A stretch of 64,000 nucleotides of DNA from Flavobacterium lotistagni (GCF_011392125.1 NZ_JAAJBU010000012.1:35912-99911), one strand, 5' to 3'; positions 27,646 through 36,642 are shown, counted from the stretch's first letter. Numbers and translations: made by a program. The notes: a model not told the origin generated them from the letters alone.

Positions 27646-27653
27646 CAAATGTA
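27646..27653 (-). promoter_or_regulatory. Putative -7 box upstream of the endonuclease I gene
   Basis: On the minus strand TACATTTG matches TAnnTTTG exactly; a TTG lies 24 bp further upstream, slightly long. The box is only about 9 bp from the TTG start, so either the transcript is almost leaderless or translation starts at GTG 27610. Confidence 0.45.
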
Positions 27654-27769
27654 CTAGAATTGTAAGAAATCTGAGTGCAAAAATGAACCACACTAGCATA
27701 AACGCATGAACTCCAAAAACCAATACGAAAACCAAGAGCCACAAACAAAGGTGTGAGCGCAATAAGAGC

Positions 27770-28065
27770 TGAGCGTTAAGAAAATGTCCCGTGGATTTTT
27801 TGGAGGAGTGCTGGCCCTTGTGATAATTTACAAGAGAAAAGAGCGAGACTTGATTTTTTGCTTCATTGGTAAATATTTCTAAGAGGAGTGCGGTGAATCT
27901 CCTGACGTCGGTTTTCCTCACTGGATATTTTTTTATAGGAGTTTGGTGAAGCTCCTAAAGTCGCTTTGCATCAAGACAAAAAGCAAATAACTCTTTCCCG
28001 ACGATTATTTCAACAACAAACCAAAGATCTTGCTTTGCACTCACCCCGGCCTTCATAAAACCGGG
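27770..28065 (+). repeat. Degenerate family 2 and CCTCCTGACGTCGG fragments
   Basis: A 20-bp motif close to GAACCTCCTGACGTCGG plus TTT recurs at about 25069, 27894, 27945, 29629 and 29682, often 50 bp apart and joined by TCACTGGATATTTTTTTATA. Short family 2 pieces (GAGCGTTAAGAAAAT, ATCAAGACAAAAAG) are interspersed. No coding frame of note was seen in 27638-28741. Confidence 0.65.
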
Positions 28066-28254
28066 CTAAAAATTAAAATCAATCGCGTTAAATAACAGTT
28101 ACTGTTTGCCCCCAACACAAACCCTGTTGCAATTTTCAAACCCCAAAAAATTTTGCAACAAAAACTGTTGCAATTTTCAACATCAAAAAAAAATTGCAAC
28201 AACAGTTGTTGCAATTTCAAAATCAATTCAAAAATTGCAACAAACCCCTCCAGT
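28066..28254 (+). repeat. Right copy of the long direct repeat, with triple-hairpin copy 2
   Basis: Nearly identical to 24383-24571 with a few single-base differences and one-base indels. The three hairpins with GTTGCAATTTT arms are at 28126-28243. Confidence 0.85.
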
Positions 28255-28487
28255 CCAATCCAGCCCAGCCCCGGCCTTCATAAAAACCGGGCATTACGAA
28301 AATTAAAACTAAAAGCGTTAAGAGCCCTATTCTGTTTAAGCCGTCAGGCGAACCACCAAAGCCCAACCCAGCTCCGCCCCGGCCTTCATAAAATTGAGCG
28401 TTAAGAAAACCAAAGTGAAAACAAGCACTATTCTGTTTAAGCCGTCAGGCGAGCCACCAAAGCCCAACCCAGCTCAGCCTCGGCCTT
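28255..28487 (+). repeat. Tandem ~100-bp units of repeat family 2
   Basis: About two and a half units leading into the second 119-bp palindrome. They share CCCCGGCCTTCATAAAA, GCGTTAAGA, TTCTGTTTAAGCCGTCAGG and CCACCAAAGCCCAACC with the other blocks, with more variation between units. Confidence 0.8.
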
Positions 28488-28606
28488 CATAAAACCGGGC
28501 GTTAAGAAAATTAAAACTAAAAGCGTTAAGAGCCAGGTACTGTTTGAGCCGCCAGGCGAGTTTAGCTGGCTTAGCTTTTAGTTTTAATTTTTAGCGCGGT
28601 TTTATG
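28488..28606. repeat. 119-bp long palindrome of repeat family 2, copy 2
   Basis: Same length and same 18-bp inner inverted repeat as 24797-24915. It is followed by the related hairpin TTACTTTTTGT / ACAAAAAGTAA (about 28623-28651). Confidence 0.85.
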
Positions 28607-28741
28607 CAGCCTTGATTTTTTTGTTACTTTTTGTATCAAGACAAAAAGTAAGATATTTTCAACAAACTAAATAACCAAAATATAACCTCCACCCCAACGC
28701 AAGTTTTCAATTTCTTCGTAACTTTATAAGAAACAACCGTT

Positions 28742-28906
28742 ATGCAAATCAACTGGAAAATAATCGGATTTGTCATCGTTGGCGCCATCGCACTAATCGT
28801 TGCCCTAGTAGCCCGCAACCGAAAAGACAAAAAAGAAGTAGAAGAATTCTTCACCCACGACATTACCGAAGACGAGCAAGACGACGAAGTCAACGATGAC
28901 AGATAG
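28742..28906 (+). CDS. Small single-TM membrane protein, 54 residues
   Basis: ATG 28742 to TAG 28904-28906. It opens MQINWKIIGFVIVGAIALIV, a short polar start and one TM helix (about residues 7-24), then a basic stop-transfer RNRKDKK and an acidic tail (EDEQDDEVNDD). The layout is that of a genuine small type I-like membrane protein and resembles short proteins I recall from flavobacteria. A TAACTTTA box (28710-28717) lies 24 bp upstream. It stands alone between two repeat blocks. Function unknown. Confidence 0.65.
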   Translation: MQINWKIIGFVIVGAIALIVALVARNRKDKKEVEEFFTHDITEDEQDDEVNDDR

Positions 28907-29351
28907 TTTTTGGAAAACGCTTTTCGGCCTTCGTAAAACAGAACGTTAAGAAAACTAAAATCGAAAGCGTTAAAAAAAAAAACGTTTAAGCCGCTAGGCG
29001 AACCACCAAAGCCCAACTCTGCTCCGCCCCGGCCTTCATAAAACCGGGCGTTACGAAAATTAAAACTAAAAGCGTTAAGAGCACTATTCTGTTTAAGCCG
29101 TCAGGCAAACCACGAATGCCCAACCTAGCTCCGCCCCGGCCTTCATAAAATTGAGCGTTAAGAAAACTAAATTGAAAAGCGTTAAGAGCCAGATTCTGTT
29201 TGAGCCGTCAGGCGAACCACGAATGCCCAATCCAGCTCCGCACCGGCCTTCATAAAAGCGGGCGTTAAGAAAACCAAAGTGAAAACAAGCATTATTCTGT
29301 TTGAGCCGCCAGGCGAGCCACCAAAGCCCAACCCAGCTCAGCCTCGGCCTT
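28907..29351 (+). repeat. Tandem ~100-bp units of repeat family 2, longest block
   Basis: About four units of roughly 100 bp, each with CCGGCCTTCATAAAA, GCGTTAAGAAAA, TTCTGTTTGAGCCG and CCAC(C/G)AA(A/T)GCCCAA, lead into the third 119-bp palindrome. Confidence 0.8.
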
Positions 29352-29470
29352 CATAAAACCGGGCGTTAAGAAAATTAAAACTAAAAGCGTTAAGAGCCAG
29401 GTACTGTTTGAGCCGCCAGGCGAGTTTAGCTGGCTTAGCTTTTAGTTTTAATTTTTAGCGCGGTTTTATG
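29352..29470. repeat. 119-bp long palindrome of repeat family 2, copy 3
   Basis: Third copy, same length as the other two, followed by the CTTCTTTTGT / ACAAAAGAAG hairpin. From 29471 to about 29725 come further fragments, including two CCTCC(T/A)(G/A)ACGTCGG motifs. Confidence 0.85.
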
Positions 29471-29798
29471 CAGCCTTGATTTTTTGCTTCTTTTGTATCA
29501 AGACAAAAGAAGAAATAACCGTTAAGCTGGCTTAGTTTTTCAATTTAGTTTTTAGCTTAATTTTATGCCAGCCTTGATTTTTTGCTTCTTTTACCTCACT
29601 GGATAGTATTTTTTATAAGAGTTCGGTGAACCTCCTGACGTCGGTTTAGCTCATTGGTTAATATTTTTCATAGGTATTCGCTGAACCTCCAAACGTCGGT
29701 TTGTATCAAGACAAAAGAAGAAGAAGAAGAAACACTACACATCTCATCCAAAAAAACCCCATAACCCCCAACCCACTCCGAAGGCATCATCAGTTCAA

Positions 29799-29826
29799 AA
29801 AAAACCGCAGCTTTGCTGCGGTTTTT
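29799..29826 (-). terminator. Terminator of the tpx-ribBA operon
   Basis: AACCGCAGC-TTT-GCTGCGGTT, a 9-bp stem with a three-base loop, flanked by A-runs on the left and T-runs on the right, so on the minus strand it ends in a T-run. It lies 20 bp after the ribBA stop codon. Confidence 0.9.
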
Positions 29827-29845
29827 CATTTAATGCGATTCTAAA

Positions 29846-30973
29846 TCAATACGCTACATACTCCGTAATCTCCAACCCATAACCTATCATCCCCACTCTT
29901 TTGGCATGTTCCGCATTCGATACCAAACGAATTTTAGAAATGTCAATATCATGCAGAATCTGCGCACCAATCCCAAAATCCTTGATATCCATTTTGATTT
30001 GCGGCGCTTTGAAAATGCCTTGCCCTTGCAGGGTTTTGAGTTCAGAAATGCGGTTCAATAAATTGGTAGTCTGCAATTCCTGATTGATAAACAAAATCGC
30101 GCCTTTGCCTTCATCATTGATGAGCTGGAACATATCGTCGAGCTTTTTGTCGGCGTTGTTGGTGAGTGTGCCTAAAATATCGTTGTTGACTAAGGTAGAA
30201 TTAATTCTTGTTAGAATCGCCTCGCCCATATTCCAAGTGCCTTTGGTAAGAGCAATGTGGACTTGTTTGTTAGTGGTTTGTTGATACGCTCTGAGCCTGA
30301 ATTTGCCAAAGCGGGTTTCTACGTCGAAGTCTTCTTTCTTGACAATTAAACTGTCGTGCTGCATTCTGTAGGCTACCAAATCTTCAATTGAAACCAGTTT
30401 CAAATCAAACTTTTTGGCTACTTCCATAAGCTCTGGCAAACGCGCCATCGTGCCATCTTCGTTCATGATTTCGACAATGACTCCAGCAGATTTAAAACCG
30501 GCCAAACGTGCAAAATCAATGGCCGCTTCGGTGTGTCCGGTTCTTCTGAGCACGCCGCCTTGTTTGGCAATCAGCGGAAAAATATGCCCCGGGCGGGCCA
30601 ATTCATGCGGTTTGGTATTTGGGTCTGTGAGCGCGAGAATGGTTTTGGCGCGGTCTGAAGCGGATATTCCTGTAGTAACGCCATTGCCGCGCAAATCAAC
30701 CGAAACTGTGAAAGCCGTTTCCATCGGGTCGGTGTTGTTGCTCACCATCGCGTGTAGGCCGAGTTCTTTACAACGGTTTTCGGTTAGTGGCACACAAATT
30801 AAGCCGCGTCCGTGTGTGGCCATAAAGTTAATCATATCAGGCGTGACCATATCGGCAGCGGCTAGAAAATCGCCTTCGTTTTCGCGATCTTCGTCGTCGA
30901 CTACTATAATTACTTTGCCTTGACGGATGTCTTCTATTGCTTCCTCAATCGTGTTGAGTTTGATTTTTTCCAT
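29846..30973 (-). CDS. ribBA: RibBA: DHBP synthase with a degenerate GTP cyclohydrolase II domain
   Basis: 375 residues. The N-terminal 200 residues are a standard 3,4-dihydroxy-2-butanone-4-phosphate synthase (DDEDRENEGDF, THGRGLICVPL, HTEAAIDFARLAG), making the four-carbon unit of riboflavin. The C-terminal GTP cyclohydrolase II-like domain has lost the three zinc cysteines (family CLTGD...RCDCG, here LVNNDILGTLTNNAD) and the RQEGR-type catalytic segment (here INQELQT). So only RibB activity is expected, and a separate GTP cyclohydrolase II should exist elsewhere in the genome. Last gene of the operon, 9 bp after the permease gene. Confidence 0.92.
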   Translation of the reverse strand: MEKIKLNTIEEAIEDIRQGKVIIVVDDEDRENEGDFLAAADMVTPDMINFMATHGRGLICVPLTENRCKELGLHAMVSNNTDPMETAFTVSVDLRGNGVTTGISASDRAKTILALTDPNTKPHELARPGHIFPLIAKQGGVLRRTGHTEAAIDFARLAGFKSAGVIVEIMNEDGTMARLPELMEVAKKFDLKLVSIEDLVAYRMQHDSLIVKKEDFDVETRFGKFRLRAYQQTTNKQVHIALTKGTWNMGEAILTRINSTLVNNDILGTLTNNADKKLDDMFQLINDEGKGAILFINQELQTTNLLNRISELKTLQGQGIFKAPQIKMDIKDFGIGAQILHDIDISKIRLVSNAEHAKRVGMIGYGLEITEYVAY

Positions 30974-30982
30974 GATTGAAAA

Positions 30983-32401
30983 TTATTTTTTAGCCGGTAG
31001 CCATCGTTTAAAAAATTGCTGTACTGGTGTCAATATCGTATCCATATTAATCAAACTGATGTCGTTCGTGGCTCTATAAGTAAGCAATATAGCTAATGGC
31101 AATAAAATAAAGCTAGAAAGCCAGCAACCCATAAAAGGTGTAATTCCGTTTTCTTGCGCGACTTTTTTCCCGAAAGTATTCACAAAATGAAAGATGATAA
31201 AAATTGTAACTGCAAACACAATAGGAAGCCCTAAACCACCTTTGCGAATGATAGCCCCGAGTGGTGCGCCGATAAAGAACATCAACAAACAAGCAAAAGC
31301 TATCACAAACTTTTCATAGACCGCAATCCAGTGCTCGTTGATGGTTTCAACTTTAGCAAAAATTTCATTTTTATAACTGTCGATGGAGAAATTATTACTC
31401 ATGACATTTCCGGCTGCAGTACGCAAAATATTGGCTTTTTCCGCAGGGGTAAACCCATCCAGCAACTTTTCATTTCCTTTGACCGGCGCGGTTTGATTGC
31501 CAATCATACCCATTCTGAGGTAGGTATTGTCGGCAATGGATATAATGTCTTTTCGGTAATTGCTGTTGAGCGAATCTAAGGTATAAAGCAGTTCACTCAC
31601 GTTAAGCATTCGGTCGGTGTCTTTGACCTGATCTTGGTCTTCGTCTACCGGATTAAGTTTGCTCAGGTCGATGTTGATAATGTACTGCTTGAACGAACTT
31701 TTGGCAAAAGGAATTTTACGGCGCTCTTCGTACTTTTTAGGTACAATATCTTCGTAATAATACCCGTCTTTGAGCACCAGTTTGAGAATATTCGAACTTT
31801 CGTTGCTGACCAATTCGCCTGTTTTGGCCTTAATCACATTCTTGCTGCCATCGTAATTATTGACTTTTTTGTGGATGGTCACTCCGGTGAGGAAATTTCC
31901 GTTGGGACCTGATTTCTTTTCTACTTTGATGTTGTAAGTCCCGACGTCGCTGAATTGCCCTTCTGCTATGGCCATCGCGGGTTTGAGCTGGGCGATGTTC
32001 TTGCGGAAGTTGATGAACTTATATTCGGCATATGGAATCACATTGTTGGCAAAGAAAAAAGCGGCAAAACTCAGAAATACAATAAAAATCATCAGCCCGC
32101 GCATGATGCGTTGCAACGAAATTCCGGCCGACTTCATCGCGGCAAACTCATAATTCTCGGCCAAATCGCCAAAGGTCATGATAGAAGCCAGCAAAACAGA
32201 TAAAGGCAACACTAAAGGCACCAAACTGGGCATTTTAAAAAGCAAGAACTTGACAATCATGATAAAATCAAGGTCTCGGCCCGCGAGTTCGGAGATGAAC
32301 AACCAAACGGTTTGCAGAATAAAAATAAGCAGCAAAATCACAAATACCGTCGCGAACGTAGTAATGAACGATTTCAGGATGTATCTGTCAATGATTTTCA
32401 C
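30983..32401 (-). CDS. LptF/LptG (YjgP/YjgQ) family permease
   Basis: 472 residues starting MKIIDRYILKSF, the usual opening of this family. TM segments are visible near 13-35, 53-78, 100-122 and then three at the C-terminus (about 350-372, 380-402, 412-435), with a large periplasmic domain of about 220 residues between. It is part of the LptB2FG transporter that extracts lipopolysaccharide from the inner membrane. Bacteroidota often carry one fused or single LptF/G gene per locus, so F versus G is not assigned. It lies between lolA-like and ribBA in a tight operon. Confidence 0.9.
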   Translation of the reverse strand: MKIIDRYILKSFITTFATVFVILLLIFILQTVWLFISELAGRDLDFIMIVKFLLFKMPSLVPLVLPLSVLLASIMTFGDLAENYEFAAMKSAGISLQRIMRGLMIFIVFLSFAAFFFANNVIPYAEYKFINFRKNIAQLKPAMAIAEGQFSDVGTYNIKVEKKSGPNGNFLTGVTIHKKVNNYDGSKNVIKAKTGELVSNESSNILKLVLKDGYYYEDIVPKKYEERRKIPFAKSSFKQYIINIDLSKLNPVDEDQDQVKDTDRMLNVSELLYTLDSLNSNYRKDIISIADNTYLRMGMIGNQTAPVKGNEKLLDGFTPAEKANILRTAAGNVMSNNFSIDSYKNEIFAKVETINEHWIAVYEKFVIAFACLLMFFIGAPLGAIIRKGGLGLPIVFAVTIFIIFHFVNTFGKKVAQENGITPFMGCWLSSFILLPLAILLTYRATNDISLINMDTILTPVQQFFKRWLPAKK

Positions 32402-32405
32402 GGGC

Positions 32406-33047
32406 TTAGTCTAGCTTGTTGATGTAGTATTTTGGATACTTGGCCGCGTCAAAGACAAACTGATTTTTAGACAACGGTTGGTTGACTTTAAAAGAATTAA
32501 CTGTCAAGGTGGTCTTGGTACCGTTCTTCCCTACTTCAATCAGATTGTAGATGTTTTTGGTTTGGGTATCAATACCGAGCAGAATTTCTTTTCGCTGGTC
32601 TTTACCACCGGTAGGCACAAGTTTCACATATTGGATTTGGCGGCCTTTGACGTTTTGGGTAATGTCTAAGGTATATTTGTATCCGGTATTGTAAAAGGTG
32701 AGCATTTTAGACGGCGTAATGGCATTGTCGTCTTTCTCGTTGAGTTTAGAAATGGTGATTTCTTCGTCTTCTGGGTTAATGGTATAAACCTTCTTACCAT
32801 CAAACAATTTGGTGACGCCCATTAAATTCAGCACATACATATTGCCTTTCATGGTCACGTTGCCTTTGCTTTCTTGGTTGATGTTTTCTTTGGAATTATT
32901 GAGCGAATACTTAAAATCAATGACAATATTCTGATAACTTTTGACTTTGGCCGTCACTTGATCGAGTAAGTCTTTGGCCTTTTTGTCTTGCGCCTGTAGG
33001 TGGAGGCTGAGCAGTAAAATAAAAACGATTGGGGTGAATCTTTTCAT
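32406..33047 (-). CDS. LolA-like outer-membrane lipoprotein carrier
   Basis: 213 residues from the ATG at 33047 (MKRFTPIVFILLL), preferred over an ATG four codons upstream because the signal peptide then has a normal length (cleavage after LHLQA). The mature part shows the half-barrel strands of the LolA/LolB fold (YQNIVIDFKYSL, GNVTMKGNMYVLNLMGV, GKKVYTINPE). It should ferry lipoproteins, or play a related role, across the periplasm. It starts 1 bp after the ftsK stop. Confidence 0.85.
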   Translation of the reverse strand: MKRFTPIVFILLLSLHLQAQDKKAKDLLDQVTAKVKSYQNIVIDFKYSLNNSKENINQESKGNVTMKGNMYVLNLMGVTKLFDGKKVYTINPEDEEITISKLNEKDDNAITPSKMLTFYNTGYKYTLDITQNVKGRQIQYVKLVPTGGKDQRKEILLGIDTQTKNIYNLIEVGKNGTKTTLTVNSFKVNQPLSKNQFVFDAAKYPKYYINKLD

Positions 33048-33048
33048 G

Positions 33049-35538
33049 TTAAAAATCATTGTTCTGTTCGTTGTTAAAAAATTGATCCAAAGCGTTTAGA
33101 TCGGTGATGTTGACATTTCGGGCTTTACTTCCTTCAAACGGCCCGACAATACCGGCGGCTTCGAGTTGGTCAATCAACCTTCCGGCCCTATTGTAGCCCA
33201 ATTTTAATTTTCTTTGTAAAAGAGAAGCGGAACCTTGTTGTGCAGTCACGATAATCTCTGCGGCTTCGCGAAAGAGGGAATCCCTTTCAGAAATGTCGAT
33301 ATCAAGATTGATGCCACCTTCCCCATCTCCAACAAATTCGGGCAACAAATAAGCATCTGGGTATGCTTTCTGCGCGCCAATAAATTCGGTTATCTTCTCG
33401 ACTTCAGGCGTATCAACAAAAGCACACTGCACGCGAATCACATCGTTCCCGTTGGAGTATAATAAATCGCCTCGACCAATGAGTTGATCGGCGCCTTGGG
33501 TATCGAGGATGGTTCTGGAATCGATTTTAGAGGTTACCCTGAAAGCAATTCTAGCTGGGAAATTTGCCTTAATAATTCCGGTAATCACATTCACTGACGG
33601 TCTTTGTGTAGCAATAATCAAATGAATACCAATGGCACGAGCCAACTGGGCCAAACGTGCAATCGGGGTTTCAACTTCTTTACCAGCGGTCATAATCAAA
33701 TCGGCGAACTCATCGACCACCAAAACAATGTAAGGCAAAAACTGGTGTCCATTCTCCGGATTGAGTTTGCGCGACTTGAATTTCTCGTTGTATTCCTTGA
33801 TGTTGCGCACCATGGCGTCTTTCAAAAGCGAATAACGGTTGTCCATTTCCACGCAAAGCGAATTGAGCGTGTTGATGACTTTCGTGTTATCGGTAATAAT
33901 CGCATCACCCGAATCAGGCAACTTCGCCAGATAATGGCGTTCGATTTTATTGAATAGCGTGAGTTCGACTTTTTTCGGGTCGACCAGTACGAACTTTACT
34001 TCAGCCGGATGTTTCTTATACAATAGCGAAGTCAGTACTGCATTCAAACCCACGGATTTTCCTTGCCCGGTAGCTCCAGCCATAAGCAAGTGCGGCATTT
34101 TGGCCAAATCGACTACGAAAGTTTCGTTTGAAATGGTTTTACCCAACGCAATGGGCAGCTCCATTTCGGCTTCTTGGAACTTGGCCGAACCAATGACACT
34201 TTTCATAGAAACCATCGTCGGATTTTTGTTGGGCACTTCGATACCAATGGTTCCTTTGCCCGGAATTGGTGCGATGATACGAATACCGAGCGCGGCTAAT
34301 GACAATGCGATATCGTCTTCTAGACTCTTGATTTTCGAAATCCGAATACCGGCTTCAGGAACAATCTCGTAAAGCGTTACCGATGGCCCGACCGTGGCTT
34401 TAATTTGCGCGATTTCGATTTTATAATTGCGCAGCGTTTCGACGATGTTATTTTTGTTTTCCTCTAGTTCCGCTTGGTTGATGGTAATGCCGCCGCCGGA
34501 ATATTCCTTGAGCATGTCGAGGGTTGGAAACATGTAGTTGGAAAGTTCGAGTGTTGGATCGAACAGCCCGAAATCAGCCACTAATTTAGCCGCTAGATTT
34601 TCGTCGATTGTAGCTTCTTCGGGTGCTTTTTCGATCACGAATGACTCATCGTCGGTTTTGATGATTTCAGGCTCCGGAGCCGTTGATGGCTTGATGGGTT
34701 CGGGTTTAAGTTGCGGCTCTAGAATAATTTCCGAAGCATGCTCAATAGTGGGCTTCAAAGCGTCCTTGTTGATTTCAAACTGCGAAACAGGTTGAGTGCC
34801 GCTCGGTTCGGTTTCGCCTCGGATGAGTTCCGGTTCTTGAATCGGCTCTTGGTCTTCTTCTTTTACGGCGTATTCTTCAAGGTTGTAAGCACTTTCAACC
34901 ACCGGCGGATTCATCGTAGCCAATTCGTCGTTGATTTGCTTTTTGTTGCGCTCAAAAAACGACTTGACGGCCTCAGGGGAAATATTGATTTTGAAAATCA
35001 GATAAACGATAATTCCCAAAACCAAAACCAGCAAGGTGCCGATGCGGCCGATATAATCTTGCGAGAACAAGTTCATTTCGTAGCCAATAGTGCCGCCCAA
35101 TTCAGGCAAAGAATTCGCAAAAAAGCCAAACAGAATCGAAATGAGCACCATCGCAAACAAATCCCAAAACCAAATGTTCTTGAGTTTCTTGAGTGAGATA
35201 TCGAGCGCTAAGAATGAACCGGTTAAGAAAAACAACTTGACAAATAAAAACGAAGCTACGCCAAAGCCTTTGAAAATAAAGAAATCAGCTAATACGGCAC
35301 CAAATTTACCGAGCCAATTCTGCGATTTCTCTGCACGATCTGTGAGTGTGCCAAGCGTACTTTGGTCTTCGTGACCGTAGATAAAAAATGAAATAAAGGC
35401 CAAGAGCAACGCAATAGAAAACAAAACCAAAACACTGCCCAAGAGCATTTTGTGCTGGCGGGTAAATTTCCAAGATTTCTTGGATTCTGTCTTGCCTTCC
35501 GCTTTGGGTTCTACTGCTGTTTTGACTGTTTTGGCCAT
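33049..35538 (-). CDS. ftsK: DNA translocase FtsK
   Basis: 829 residues. Four TM segments lie in the first 210 residues (about 30-52, 78-100, 115-135, 155-180), then a Pro/Glu-rich linker, then the motor: Walker A GATGQGKSVG (around residue 487), Walker B VLVVDEFADLIM, and the ATQRPSVNVITG segment. The last 65 residues are the gamma winged-helix domain that reads KOPS-type sequences (LLQRKLKLGYNRAGRLIDQL). It pumps chromosomal DNA at the septum for segregation. The order tpx-dgk-ftsK-lolA-lptFG-ribBA makes it part of a long cotranscript. Confidence 0.95.
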   Translation of the reverse strand: MAKTVKTAVEPKAEGKTESKKSWKFTRQHKMLLGSVLVLFSIALLLAFISFFIYGHEDQSTLGTLTDRAEKSQNWLGKFGAVLADFFIFKGFGVASFLFVKLFFLTGSFLALDISLKKLKNIWFWDLFAMVLISILFGFFANSLPELGGTIGYEMNLFSQDYIGRIGTLLVLVLGIIVYLIFKINISPEAVKSFFERNKKQINDELATMNPPVVESAYNLEEYAVKEEDQEPIQEPELIRGETEPSGTQPVSQFEINKDALKPTIEHASEIILEPQLKPEPIKPSTAPEPEIIKTDDESFVIEKAPEEATIDENLAAKLVADFGLFDPTLELSNYMFPTLDMLKEYSGGGITINQAELEENKNNIVETLRNYKIEIAQIKATVGPSVTLYEIVPEAGIRISKIKSLEDDIALSLAALGIRIIAPIPGKGTIGIEVPNKNPTMVSMKSVIGSAKFQEAEMELPIALGKTISNETFVVDLAKMPHLLMAGATGQGKSVGLNAVLTSLLYKKHPAEVKFVLVDPKKVELTLFNKIERHYLAKLPDSGDAIITDNTKVINTLNSLCVEMDNRYSLLKDAMVRNIKEYNEKFKSRKLNPENGHQFLPYIVLVVDEFADLIMTAGKEVETPIARLAQLARAIGIHLIIATQRPSVNVITGIIKANFPARIAFRVTSKIDSRTILDTQGADQLIGRGDLLYSNGNDVIRVQCAFVDTPEVEKITEFIGAQKAYPDAYLLPEFVGDGEGGINLDIDISERDSLFREAAEIIVTAQQGSASLLQRKLKLGYNRAGRLIDQLEAAGIVGPFEGSKARNVNITDLNALDQFFNNEQNNDF

Positions 35539-35543
35539 AATTG

Positions 35544-35921
35544 CTAGGCTATAAATTTAGGAACATAAATCATCATGATAACTGCAATGGCGGTCATGGC
35601 TGCAAAAAAAACCGAACCGGCCGCAATATCTTTAATGAAACCAATTTTCTCGTGGTAATTTGGATGAATGAAATCGGCGATTTTCTCCACGGCGGTATTC
35701 AATCCTTCTATGCTGAGTACTAAACCGACCACTAAAGTCTGACAAAGCCATTCGGTCATGGAAATCTGAAAATAAAACCCTGCAATGATCAGTAAAACGC
35801 CTACTGAAGATTGCACCATCACGCTGTGTTCGGTAGTGAGTAATTTCACGGCACCTTTCACGGCATAACCTACACTTTTGAATCTTCCGGTAATAAAAGT
35901 ATTGTCTTTCTGAAATTCCAT
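35544..35921 (-). CDS. Diacylglycerol/undecaprenol kinase family membrane protein
   Basis: 125 residues with three TM helices (about 36-54, 56-75, 98-118). The family motif EGLNTAVEKIADF (about 71-83) carries the catalytic Glu and Asn-Thr, and a second motif around IKDIAAGSV holds the KD.A..A signature. It phosphorylates a membrane lipid alcohol; in this shorter subfamily undecaprenol or diacylglycerol are both possible. Gaps to neighbours are 9 bp on the tpx side and 5 bp on the ftsK side. Confidence 0.9.
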   Translation of the reverse strand: MEFQKDNTFITGRFKSVGYAVKGAVKLLTTEHSVMVQSSVGVLLIIAGFYFQISMTEWLCQTLVVGLVLSIEGLNTAVEKIADFIHPNYHEKIGFIKDIAAGSVFFAAMTAIAVIMMIYVPKFIA

Positions 35922-35930
35922 CTTGGGTTT

Positions 35931-36428
35931 TTATAGTGCGGCTAAAGCACGGTCATAATCTGGTTCTTGCGCAATATTAGCCACTTGCTCAGTATAAGTT
36001 ACTGTGCCTTGTTCGTTGATAACAATGACCACTCTAGAGTGCAATCCGGCGAGTTTTCCGTCTGTCATTTCCAAACCGTAATCTTTTCCGAATTGACCCG
36101 TTTTGAAATCCGAAAGGTTGATCACGTTTTCCAGACCTTCGGCACCACAGAAACGATTTTGCGCAAAAGGTAAATCGCGCGAAATACACAACACTTTGGT
36201 ATTGTCAAGCCCACTGGCTTTCTCATTGAATTTTCTGACCGAAGTAGCACAAGTTCCGGTATCGATACTCGGAAAAATATTCAAAACAAGTCTGCTTCCC
36301 GCAAAATCAGTTAATTGAACGGTTGACAAATCGGTTTTTACCAACTCGAAATTGGGTGCTTTTGTGTTCACTTGTGGCAATTCGCCCGAAGTGTGGATGG
36401 TGTTTTCTCCTAATGCAATAATCGCCAT
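35931..36428 (-). CDS. tpx: Thiol peroxidase (atypical 2-Cys peroxiredoxin)
   Basis: 165 residues. The peroxidatic Cys60 (DTGTCATSVRKFNE) and resolving Cys94 (RFCGAEGLEN) are spaced exactly as in Tpx, with the conserved Thr three residues before Cys60 (family TxxC) present. It reduces alkyl hydroperoxides in the cytoplasm or periplasm using thioredoxin. First gene of the six-gene operon. A perfect -7 box on its upstream side (36448-36455) fits operon transcription from here. Confidence 0.95.
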   Translation of the reverse strand: MAIIALGENTIHTSGELPQVNTKAPNFELVKTDLSTVQLTDFAGSRLVLNIFPSIDTGTCATSVRKFNEKASGLDNTKVLCISRDLPFAQNRFCGAEGLENVINLSDFKTGQFGKDYGLEMTDGKLAGLHSRVVIVINEQGTVTYTEQVANIAQEPDYDRALAAL

Positions 36429-36447
36429 GAGCTAATTTTTTATGGCC

Positions 36448-36455
36448 CAAAAATA
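36448..36455 (-). promoter_or_regulatory. Putative -7 box for the tpx-ribBA operon
   Basis: On the minus strand TATTTTTG matches TAnnTTTG and lies 20 bp from the tpx ATG. No TTG is found at the standard distance. The opposite strand of the same gap must hold the promoter of the peroxidase gene at 36643. Confidence 0.4.
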
Positions 36456-36642
36456 GGAAATTAATTTGAAAACTTGCCGCATTAATTTTAAGCAAAATAG
36501 AGCTATAGCAAGGTTCAAAACGATGCAGATTTCTGGTTGATTGAGTTGAAACGAAAACACGATTGCCTAAAGTGGTTATTTTTGCTTTGATTTTCATTTA
36601 CTTTGCTGGCAATGCTACAAATGAGAAGCTAAACACTCCGAG

